Source: Gigaspora margarita (taxonomy: Eukaryota > Glomeromycota > Glomeromycetes > Diversisporales > Gigasporaceae). From it: a stretch of 64,000 nt of DNA. The stretch is taken from the NCBI GenBank assembly GCA_009809945.1, contig WTPW01000189.1:195214-259213 (forward strand). Direction: 5' to 3'. Both the position numbers and the translations under genes were made by a program. The first letter of the stretch is position 1. Each line of letters opens with the position of its first letter. Positions 1 through 11,900 of this stretch are shown piece by piece. Under the pieces are notes generated by a model. It was not told the DNA's origin, did no database searches, and saw nothing but the letters and a program-made list of their open reading frames with translations.

Positions 1-185
1 AATAATGTATTTTTATGTGCTGAACAAGTTTCTTAGAGCACAATGTTAGAATCAATTATTAAAATTTTGTGTATTATAATATTTTATATAATTTTATTAA
101 TAAAAATACATTATTCTTAAAATTTTACTAATTGATTCTAACAAAGTGCTCTAAGAAAATTTGTTCAGCAATCAAAAATACATAT
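1..185. repeat. Foldback element, family F1
   Basis: Arms read tgctgaacaagtttNcttagagca… and its inverse around position 95. Related arms recur at 27.1-28.4 kb. Confidence 0.75.
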
Positions 186-388
186 ATTATTTTGATTTAT
201 AAAAATAGATNTNATAATTTAGTTTTTAGCAAATTACTATAAAATTTATATGTAATAATCTAACTTTTATCAAATTTACTTGATTTTAGGGATAGCAAAA
301 ATGCCTAAATTCATGCAGATCAATTATGACCTCTATGAGAAATGTCTGGGTTCCTGTTGCATTACTGTATATTTCTGAAAATAAGCTA

Positions 389-562
389 CAGTCAGACCTC
401 TCTAAATGCAAGTCGTTGGGCCAAACTTTTGATGGCTTGCATTTAGAGAACAATAAGAAGAATTGCATTTATAGAGGTTAGAAATATATTTGGGCCAGAA
501 TTTAAGGTTGTATTTAGAGAGGTGTTGCATTTAGAGGGGTTGCATTTAGGGAGGTCTGACTG
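389..562. mobile_element. MITE, CAGTCAGACCTC family, TA duplication
   Basis: Ends CAGTCAGACCTCTCTAAATG and inverse, flanked by TA at 387-388 and 563-564. 174 bp, no coding capacity. Confidence 0.85.
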
Positions 563-683
563 TACCTTATTTTGAATAGCATAGCAGTTATTAAATCTGA
601 TTGGTCAATCATTAATATAATCATCTAACTTTGAATGAATTGTTGGCTATAAAAACAAATTGTTCAAAGAAACCAAATACATA

Positions 684-1608
684 AGGTAGATATGCCTAAT
701 TTGGCGCACCTAAGTTCTACAATAAATACTACGTAACATATTCATCAGAATCAGATGATTTTGGTACTATTCAATTCGTCTTATCAAGACGAATCAAACG
801 ATACCAAAATCACCCAAACCTGATTACTCAATTATGAGATATCACATTTTAACAATTATTTTAAAACATAGTTCAACCTTGGCGCAGTGCCTAATTCAGT
901 GCACTAAAGATCTCTAATGATATCTTGTGAACCATTAATCCAAATTACACAACTTTGGTACCATTTAATTCATTATAATAAGACGAGTCAGATGGTACTA
1001 AAATTATGTAATTATGATCGATAGTTCACAAGATATTATCATTTAATCAAAATAACCTGTGTAAAGCAAAATTTGAAATTAACATAAAATCATTGATTAC
1101 CTTTGACAAACTGGTCTGCTTTTGATAATTTTACTACCAAACTAACTATCTTGAAGAGATGATTCCAATGAGCTCAAAATCGTTAAAATCTAATCATGGA
1201 GTCACAAGATCATTAAAGATTTTCTTATTATTTTGATGAAAATTAGATTATTAAACTAATTAATTTTTATTTAAAGTAATATGAAAATCTTTATGATCTT
1301 GTGATCCTGTAATTGGATTTTAACAATTTTGTGCTCATTAGAATTATCTCTTCAAGGCAATTATTTTGGTAGTAAAATCATCAAAAACTGACTGGTCTAT
1401 CAAAGTTTATCTACAATTTTATGTTAATTTTCAAAGATTATATATAAGTAGGTTATTGGTTAAAAAAAAATATCTTGTGAACTATCAGTCAGAATCACAT
1501 AATTTGGTACTATTCAATTCATTTTGATGAGATGAACCGAATGGTACCAAAATTACATGATTAATATTTTATATGATATCGTTAGTGTGCCAAATTAGGC
1601 ATATCTCC
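684..1608. repeat. Large inverted-repeat element of about 925 bp
   Basis: Ends aggtagatatgcctaatttgg and ccaaattaggcatatctcc are inverse. Internal arms repeat the gatgaNttttggtacNattc palindrome and a 1140-1200 / 1330-1390 pair (aactatcttgaagagatgattc and inverse). No gene. Confidence 0.75.
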
Positions 1609-1797
1609 TTTATAAATAATATACTTTTTATTTTATATACTGTCAAAATAATTATGAAAATGGAGAAATAATCATGAGAATTAGCTATATGATGTTTTTT
1701 GTTACTTATACTATATAAGAATCTTTAAAACTAGTAATCAAGTTTGTTATCAAGATTAATAGTGCATATAGATTATACTTGTTAATGAATCTGTAGA

Positions 1798-2100
1798 TAA
1801 AGTTCCGCAATTTGATTTGATCAAATATTTGAACTCAAATCAAATTCAAGTCCAAGATTTTCAAATCAAATCAAATTCAAATTGGCAATATTTGATTTAA
1901 TTTGATCAAATATTTAATTTGATTTGAAAATTTAAATTAAAAATTCAAATTCAAATCAAATTCAAATTTAGAATTTCAAATTCAAATCAAATTCAAATCC
2001 AGAATTTCAAATTCAAATCAAATTCAAATCCAGAATTTCAAATCAAATCAAATTCAAATAAGCAAAATATTTGATTTGATTTGAATTTGAGGAACCCTAC
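1798..2100. repeat. Low-complexity TTTGAT/ATCAAA repeat
   Basis: Degenerate atttgatttgatcaaatatt units with both orientations, framed by gttccgcaatttg and atttgaggaaccctac. The same type recurs at 25686-25985 (framed by agggttctgcaatttg and aaaaaccctaat) and 26935-27100. Probably the same dispersed element. Confidence 0.65.
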
Positions 2101-2483
2101 CTGTAGATTTTAATATTGATAAAAATTGAAACTGGGGCTCAACTTTTGTAATCTTAAATCTAATAAATTAAAACTGAAAAACTTATTGAAATTATTGAAA
2201 AAAAGGTTTGAATTTCATGTACTTTTTACTTGCAGTTGTTTTAATTTATTTACAGTATATTAATTTAATTATTTTTTTTTTGCTATTATTTATTGTTAGC
2301 AATTTAGTTTTAATACAAAGCTCTTTATATATACATTGAATAGATCATTATTTAAAATTTAAGATATCAATGTTTTTTAAATCCAATTGAATTATATATA
2401 TAGCAATAATTATTAGCCAAAATAATAGATTATTGTAATTTTTAAAATTTAATAAATATATCTTTTATTTAATTAACTTGTTA

Positions 2484-2627
2484 GGGCCATGTTATTAATC
2501 ACTGATTATTTTTTATCAGAGGCCTACCCCCTCTCCCTCTTCTTTAATATATATATAGTCAGGTTCTTATATATAATTTCAACTTTTTTTACCCCCCCAA
2601 AAAATCACCTGATTTTTGTCACTCTCC
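2484..2627. mobile_element. PIF/Harbinger-like MITE, copy 1 of 3
   Basis: Starts GGGCCATGTTATTAATCA and ends TTTTTGTCACTCTCC, flanked by TTA on both sides. Two more copies at 47840-47988 and 52868-53016 are flanked by TAA. The internal atatatatagtcaggttctt is nearly invariant. Confidence 0.8.
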
Positions 2628-2865
2628 TTATATTTTGTGAAATATTTTACTTTGGATTTATTTTAATGTAAGCCTATTGGTCAATCAGAACTTGTAGAAT
2701 CAAAAAATGATCTACAAACATTAACCAATCAAAATGAAAACCTGCTATGCTATTTTGAATACAAAAATTAGGATTGCTTATAAAGTGATTTTTAGTCAAT
2801 TAATTATAATCACTACATAGCAAAGTTATAATTTTACTATATATTAATTAAAATTATTTAATTGA

Positions 2866-3391
2866 TAGTCCGCCAGTTAATCAGAGATTGATCATAGTAT
2901 AACATGATGCAAATTACATATGAAAATCACTATAGGCGGAAATGTAGCATGCATACATATTCAAGTTTTTTTCTTACTAAGTTAATAACATATGTCCACT
3001 AATTGAAAGTTGTAGAGCTCATCAAGATACATCCAACAGTAATTATATCATCCAAATCAGCCAAGTGGATGGTGAGATATCATTGTAAAATGATTAGACG
3101 ACTATATAAAATCTTTATATAAACAATGTTTACATAGAGATTTTATATAGTCATCCAATTGTTTTTCAATGATATCTCACCATCCACTTGGCTGATTTGG
3201 ATAATCTAACTACTGTTAGATGTGTCTCGATGAGCTCTACAACTTTCAATTAGTGGACATGTATTATTAACTTAGCAAGAAAAAACTTTTGTACATATGC
3301 ATGCCACATTCTGCCTATAGTGATTTTTATACGTGATTTGTGTCATGTTACACTATGATCAATCTTTGATTAACTGGCAGACTATCAATTA
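2866..3391. repeat. Long near-perfect palindrome of about 525 bp
   Basis: Arms of about 255 bp meet near 3130; from gatagtccgccagttaatca to its inverse tgattaactggcagactatc. Only scattered mismatches. A second smaller foldback follows at about 3416-3600. From 3600 to 5790 I see only AT-rich sequence with no supportable gene. Confidence 0.85.
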
Positions 3392-5788
3392 AGTAAACTT
3401 ATTCTAGAGATCAAAATATACATATGCTAAAATTTTTATATAAATCAAAGAGCTTTTTATTATTTGACTTTTAATGCTTACACTTAACGAATATGTTTTT
3501 TAAAAAAAAATAATTTTTTCTGTTGAACATAAAAATTAAAAGTCAAATAATAAAAAGTTATTCAATTTATATAAAAATTTCAAAATATACATATTTTGTT
3601 ATTTTGAATAAGTTGACTTAAGCATTATAATTGATTTATATAGTAAAATTATAACTTTACTATGTAATAAGTATAATTAATTATGAGAGTAGCTTATTTT
3701 TGGAACTAAAAATTTTGTTAATTATCTTTTGCTATAACAAAAGAGTAGCTTATTTTCAGATCAAAGGTATTTTTATGTTTTTGGATTAAAATAGGGAGAT
3801 AGCTTGTTTTAGGAGTTAGCTTATTTTTGGCAATATATAGTAGTATATAGGTATAATGATTTATTATAATTATTTTTATATTTAGCTATGATAACATTTC
3901 TAACTGCTTAGTTGCTGGACTCTTGTATAGAAATACATTAAGGCAAACAAATTTAGTATCTGTTACTAGCAAAAACTAGTTTTTGTATTTAAACTTCATC
4001 TATACAGGATCTTGCTATTTTGTAGCAATATGGAAATATTTGAGTTTTGAATTGTCCACAAAACCTGATTTTGATTGGATGCTTTAATTTTGTATGCATT
4101 ATGCAAAATGGTATATCCTTTACAAACATGCAAGCAAAATTTTGATTCTAATTTTATATAGTATCTAGGGATTAATGATTATCTTATAATTGCTAAATAC
4201 ATAAATTAATAGGAAGTTATAAAGTGGATTAAAGGCAGAAACGATTCTTGGTCCTGTGATTTTTGAGCAATTTAGAGCTCTATAGATTATTTATATAAAA
4301 AATTTAACATTATGTGATTAATAACCTGGGTTCTCTTGGATGCATTTTGCTTGAGGTTAATTGCACTTCCCTTATGATACTAGTTATCATTGCATTGCCC
4401 AAAGGTTTCTTTGATCAGTGGTATTCAATCAGTATTCAACATTGTATGCATCACTATTTAACTTAATTTTCAGTCACAATTGAAAATCTTTTATAACAAA
4501 ATCAATACAATAGGATTTTTTATCGTTATTAATAATTAGATAAATCATGCACAAATATGATCTGAATCATATACAAATATTAAAAATGTAATTATTTTAT
4601 TATTGCTTAACTTTTAACTAGTCAGTTAGGAGCTTCTGACTGGTATCAGTTATGGTTATATCTAGTCATGACCAGTCATAACCTTTACTACTTCTAAATA
4701 TAATGCACTTTATTTGGTAACTATATACAGTATGTAAAAATTTATTTGTTTTTTTTCTAATTAATTCAATTACTACATATAATTACCACATTGTTGGATA
4801 ATAATGCCCATGAACATTATTTAAAATGATTTCTTAATTAAGCATAATTTAGGCAAAATTCAAAATTACACTCTGTGTTTAATTTAGTAAAATTTATTAC
4901 AAATTATTATTTACATTCCTGGTTTTAGCATGACTGCATTATGCAGCTACCTTATGATTTTATTGTTTCAATAGCTTTTAAAAATATCTTCTTATTTGCA
5001 ATACAATGAATATTCTTGACAAAGTAAAAATCAAAATGAAAGCCAAATGAAATTCAAAGCCAAAATAAAGTTCTAATATTTATTATTATTAAGTATAATA
5101 GATATAATTTCAGCAGAAATTAGGTTTAAAGTTATATGTAAGCCAGAAGAAAAATTCAGTTATCATTTTCTGGACAATACTATATAAATTCACAGCTGCA
5201 ACTGCACAATATCATTCATTTTTTAAAAAGTGTAATAAAAAATTCTTTGGCAAATATAAAAAGCTAATTTTTTTTTGAATATACACCTTTATATTGTATG
5301 TCATTTTGGTAATTCTTTTTTTGATCAAAAATTCTAAAGTTACTAGTAACTCTTTTTTCATGTTTTGGTATAATAGAATATACTTGTTTTTTTAATGAAG
5401 TTTTTTTTTAGAATGCACTATTTTAATTTCATTACTTTGTTGTCTGATTTAATACTAAACTATACAATATTTAAAACTAATTCTAGTTTTTTTTCAAAAA
5501 TGGAGATGCAAATTTACTTTATATAATTGCAATCTTGTTTAAATTTCAATAAACTTTATTACTAATAAAATCATTTAAATATTAAGGATAAAATAAATAA
5601 ATTATATATTTTTTAAATAATTTTAATAATAAAATAGCATAATATGTATATAAAGTAATAATAAAAACAAAATATATGGATAAAAAAAATTATTTCTATA
5701 ATTAATATTGCTAATACAAATATTTAAGAAATTATTAACAATAATTAATTGCAAATATAGTGCTTAAATTTGAAATACAAAATATGCT

Positions 5789-8700
5789 TTAACTTTTAAA
5801 TTGTGCTTGCCTATTATTAAGTTACAGTTAATATAAAGTAATTGTAAATACAATTTTAAATAACAGATAATTATAGACTGTTTTTATACATACCACCTAA
5901 AAAATTATAATTAATAAAAATTATTAAAAGTTTAATATAAATTATAACTTAATCAAATAATAGCACTTAATTGTGAATACAGTACATAAATTTAAATACG
6001 ATATATGTTTTTACTTTGTTTTGCTATTATTAAAATATAATTAATTATAAATTTAGATATTAATTTTTAATAATTATTAAGATCTATTTTTATATATACC
6101 AGCTAAAAAATTATTGATAGAAGTCATTAATTAATAGAGATTATTAATTAAAATATATTTTTATACATACCAGCTAAAAAATTATTAATAAAGTTATTAA
6201 TTAATAGAGATTATTTATTAAAATTAAATATAATTTATTAACAAAATTACACTTACCAATTAATAATACTAAAAAATATACATATAAATTAGATAATAAT
6301 GATAATAATAAATTAATTTGCTATGTTGTAAAATCAAGCTTAAAAATAATAAACTTTGTAAATACATGCTAATAATTAAAAAAAAGGTTATTAAAATCAT
6401 AATTGATTATATTAAATTATTTTTCTATTTTTACTATAAATCACTATTTTTATATAAATTTAAATGTTTAAAATGTTCTCAAGCATCTTCTTTAATAGGT
6501 TCACTAAATGTTCTGATTGCCAAAAGGCTTTATAGTAATTATACCATTTATTTTATAAATTTGCTCTGACTGATTAAAATTTAATATTGCATTTCAACTA
6601 TTAATTTAGTAATAAAGATCAATTATTACAGTTTGCAGCTATTTAACTATATAATTATCTGATTACTGATTAAGCAGATAAATACTTAGATGTGATCTAC
6701 AGATATCAAAATAATTGCAATATCTAGATCACTAGCAAATTACTAAATTGAGAATGCCTTTAATCTTTTTATAACAGTAAAAAATTTTTATCACCAATTA
6801 TATAATATTTTTAGTAAATCAGTTTGATTTCCAAAAAGGTATTATAGTTGTACTGACTAACCACAGTAACCAAGAAATTGAAATATCCTACATGGTTATC
6901 GATTATAAATTTCTTGACATTGCAATTAGATGATATAAATAATATATGACATAGATATTATAACCTTAAAAAATATTTTAGACTTATTAAATTGCCAAAA
7001 TATTTTCTATAATTTTATATTAAAAACAAATTTTATGGCATGTACTTTATATAAAAAATTTTTTTAATTATATTAATTATCAACCATATGACTTTAGTGA
7101 AAATAGCATCTTATTATAGTAAAAATAGTTTGTTTTATCAAAAAAGCTTTATACATACATTCTAAAAATTTAAAAATATAATATATATATATATTAGTGA
7201 TTTAAATGATAAGAAAAAAAACAAAATCAGATCAAATAAATTTAAGTTATACTTACATCTTAACAACAAACAAATATGCATATTAATAATTAATATTACT
7301 AAAAAGATATAAATGATTTAAATATTATACTTACTAAGTCCTTAATGTATATAAATAATACAATTACTAAAATGATTATTTAAATTTTAATAATAAGTTA
7401 ATTAAAATTTAAACTTACAATCTAGAATTTTATACATATAGAATAATAAATTAATTATAAAACTAGCAAATTACAATTTAAAATTGCTTAATTATACTTA
7501 CAAACTAATAAATCAATAAAAATTACAAAACATTAATAAAAAAATATATTAAATTTGATTATAAATCTAATTTCAAAATAAATATAAGTAACTTGTACTT
7601 ACCACCTAGTTATTAATAAAAAGCATTCAAAAATTGTTATCACATTATAAAATTTGAAAAGTAATTTATTTAACTAAATGTAATACTTACTGCCTATTTA
7701 ATAAAAAATATTAAAGCTTTGTTTAAAAAAAAAATAAACAATAAAACAAGTAGCACTGTATATACGTACTAGACCCTAATAGTTTAATAAAGAAATGTGT
7801 ATAAATAACATATTTAAATTGTATAATTTTTCTAAAAAATTCAATTTTTAATAGTATAATAAATTTGATACCTACGCTCTGGTAATTATATTAGAATTAC
7901 AATATTTAAAAAAAATTAAATTAAAAAATATAAATATAAAGTGAATTATTATAAAGCATGTGCCTTGGCAAAAGCTCATACTTACTAGCTAGTAATTTAA
8001 TAATATAATGTAATGTTAATATTTTCACATAAAATTTTTAGTGTTAAATATAAACACTATTAATACTTACAACAACCTATTGAAATATATTAAGATATAT
8101 TATCATCCAATTTAAAAAAATGTAGAAGTTTATGTAACAAATTTTATGCTTACAGACTGGTATTTGAATTAAGCGAAATTTAAAAAATTATATTCAAAAG
8201 TTAAATAAAAATCAATTGATACTTCATAAAAAGATTCGGTACATACTGTAATCTATAATTTTATAACAGATTTCAGAAATAAATTATAAATAGTTAGATA
8301 AACAATTACAAATTTATATTTTATACTTACAAACTAATAAGTTATGTAAAGATTAAAAATATGTTAAATTTATACAAAACATCATTGCGGCGGTGAATTT
8401 ATGAAATATCCTAAAATTCAAAATTGACTACTAATAAGCAATAATTATTTCATTATGCTAATCGATACAGTATCTCCACATTAGACTACATCATTATATA
8501 TAAATTCTAAATATAATGAGGTAATCAAAATGGGTTAGGTTGTGGGAAAGATGGGTTATCTCGAAATAGATTGGATCTAAAATCTTGAGACTTTGTATCG
8601 ATTGATACAAATATGATACAAAATTTAAATTTATAACAGAATACTTGGATTTGGTGACAGAATTTTAGTTCAATTTCATAAATTCACTTGATATGGCAAA

Positions 8701-8968
8701 TAACAATCTCACCAGGTCGACCTATTATTGATTTAATAGAATATAATAAATTACAAGTATTTAATATTATAAGGGAAGTGTCAGATATCAGCTGGTATTG
8801 TAGGGTGGTGGGAGGTAGACAAAATTTCAGGTCTAAATATATACATATAAGCAATCAGAATGAAAAAAACTTCTCAGGAAGTAGGGTGAGCTCTATAGTA
8901 AATTGATCTATGCTAATATCTGACACATCCCTAAGTGTATGTGAATTTAATAACTTTGTACTTACCAC
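5789..8968 (-). other. Microexons 106-127 (last hydrophobic segment and 3' end)
   Basis: Exons: 8966 GTG, 8331 TTT, 8247 ATTACA, 8154 TCT, 8071 GTTGTT, 7986 CTA, 7876 AGC, 7770 GGTCTA, 7691 GCA, 7603 GTG, 7502 TTT, 7419 ATT, 7335 GACTTA, 7257 AT, 7159 AAT, 6854 TCA, 6366 CAT, 6257-6268 (12 nt), 6171 CTG, 6100 CTG, 5894 GTG. Phase 0 gives VFITSVVLSGLAVFIDL. The 2-nt exon at 7257 then sets phase 2, in which the 12-nt exon is open (phase 0 would contain TAA). A possible last exon starts at 5810 after AATAG and reads WQAQFKS then TAA (5789-5791). The part below 7.2 kb is less regular: gaps of 200-500 nt may hide exons or another 3' end. Confidence 0.5.
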
Positions 8969-11900
8969 CTAATAAAAATTAATAAATTAAAAAATTAATG
9001 AATAAATTATAGAACATACGTATACATATGAGCAGATTTGACGCAAGTAAATCCCTATGTGATAATTCAGTAATTATATATGAAATCAAAATTTTTATTG
9101 GATATTGCTCTGATTTATTTCCTAGGGAATCGCTAAAGCCATGTACCCACGTGATCTTTTGAAATTTTAGTTAAAATTAGGGCTAGAGCCTGTTTAGCAT
9201 TAAGGTCGGGTTAAGATTAGAACGTAAAATTGCCTTCCCGACATTTTTTATTAATGTCTCGAAATAGGTTTAGACTGCTGTTTTTACGTTGCATTTTTTT
9301 TGTTTTTTACTTCATCAGGCTGATCCGTGTAAACAAAATTTTGCTACACTGGATGGTTAATTTACACAAAAATATCACGCGGATACATGGCTTTAGACCA
9401 GGGTGGTTAAGTTTCTGCGATTTAAAGCGATCTAATTTTTCTAAAATTTCCAAAATTGTAATCCTTAACCCAAGCTCGTAATTTATGTTGATTTATTGTC
9501 TACTTTTCTGGGCCAAATCCTGTTATTTCTTTGTGAATTCTGCGATATTTTCTGGGTTAAATCCTGTGATTCCTTGTGAATTCTGTGATATTCTGCGCAT
9601 TTTATTAAATTCTGCGACATTCTGTGATGACTAAGGGTGATTTCTGTGATTGGCTGTGATCAAGAGAAATTCTGCTGTTTTCTGTGAATCACAGAAAATC
9701 ATCTGCCCTGCTTTAGACAACTCCTTATTTAGTAATGTGCAATCAGCAATAAATTTGATTGGTTGGTTATACAAATTTGTGATTTGTTTACATTTCTCGA
9801 ATTATCACATCAATGAGTCAAATCTGCCCATATGATTAATTTCAATAAACTTGTACGCACAGTCTATAATTGAGAAATATCAGATGTATTGTTTTAAGAT
9901 TAATAACAATGTATACCATAAAAAGAATAATTTCAAAATTTCAAACTTGCACGTACATGCTATGTAATTTTTTTTTTAAAAATATAAATTATAAAGATTA
10001 ATAAATTATGTATAGTTTAAAGAACTTTAAGTTTAAAAATTTTGTACTTACATCCTAATAATTATGCAGAATAAAAATTAAAATTATAAAGTTGATAAAT
10101 AAAATGTTGTATATAAAGTGTCATCATTAAAAACCTTACATAATACTAAGTAATTTTGCAGAATATGATAAGTAAATTATAAATATAAAAATTTATAAAT
10201 AAAACATAACATACCGACTATTAATTAAAAAATGATATATTAATAAGCTATAAAGACATTATATGTAAATAATTTTAAGAATTAATATACGTACATACTA
10301 ACAAGTAAATAAAATATAAATTAGTTAATTATGAATAGTGCAAAGTGTAGTAAAGTAATTTGCTGTAAAAAGTTCAGTTATTATACTTAACAGGCTATTG
10401 CGTAGGATATCAGATATAATATTTTAACAAATAAATTTTGCATGGTATAATATAAATTAGTAAATACTAAATTAATGTTGCATTACATATAGTGAGTCGA
10501 TGGAGATGCATCAAATATTTTTAATAAAAAAAATTATTAACAATTTCGACAAAAATAACTCAACAGAATTTAAACTGAATTCTACACAGATTTAACAAAT
10601 TTTTTTATCTAATTTGATTAGTTAATATTGAATTACCTTCGTTCAATAGTTAAAAAAGCTTATCATAAAAAATTTGATGCATTTCCATTGACTAAACTAA
10701 CATGCCTGGAGCATAATATTATCACACAAAATACGTGCATATGTTTTTTGTTATAACAATATAAAAACCTATGCATTTTGATGTGCTCCAGACAATGTTA
10801 ATAAAATTAAATTTTCTTATCAAACATGATTACGTACAGCCTATTTATTAATTTTGTATATAAATTAGTAAACCATTACATAACATGCATAACATAACAT
10901 ACTTATCTATTAAACTTTATACATACAGCCTGATAAATTTTAAAATATAAATAATAAATTATAAACATCAAACATTAGTAATGCATAGTGTTAATCTAAT
11001 AAATTTAGTACGTACATACTATTTTTGCGATATAAATTAGTAAATTAATAAAACATAAATGTTGAAAATGAAGTGCAGCTAGGATCCCAAATATTACATA
11101 TAAAAGTTACATTGAATTTGGAAATTTTGGAAAATTTGGAAAAAAGTTATTAGCAAAAGGTTATATTTAAAGGTTATAAAATTAATGTTATATTATTAAA
11201 AGTGAATAAATTGATAAGTTCAGAAGTTTTCTAGAAAAAAAAATCAAAGAAGTTTTTGAGAAAAATTTTACATAAAAAAAAGAAATTTTTATAAAAAAAA
11301 AAAAGGAAGAAAATTTGAGTAAAAAAACAGAAAATGTTATATTTGATAATTAGATATAATTAAAACTTATATGTAAAATAAGGCTAACTGGCTTTAATAA
11401 AAAGTGGATAAAACTTGTATTAAAGTCAATGTAACATATATAGTTCGGATCCTGTGCACCCTATAGAAATAATAGCAGTCTAAAAACTTTATACTCACAT
11501 ACTAATACATGTATTTGTAAAATATGAATTAATAAAGTGTGGTCTAAATGCACAAAATTAATTAATCAAAATTTTATACTCACAATCTAGTAATTTAATA
11601 AAAAAGTTACTAAATAGATTGTAGCTTAAATACACACGGTAAATTTATTTCATACGCACAAACTAACATTTAATAAATATGAATTAATAAATTGTAAAAG
11701 TTGATAAATTGTTTATAAATTAAATACATGTTAGTTTTAAGGAATTTTATATTTACTTCCTTATAGTTGAAAATAAATAGAATTAAAAAATATTATTTAA
11801 TATTTGCAAATGTTAATTTAAAATAAACATTAAATACATACCGATATCTAAAAATAATTAAAATTTGGTAAATTAAAAACGTTATAGGATATTATATTAT

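Noticed and set aside
6318-6569. Plus-strand frame of 83 codons
   Set aside because: AT-rich, Lys/Tyr/Phe/Ile-biased, opposite to the microexon gene and without any domain.
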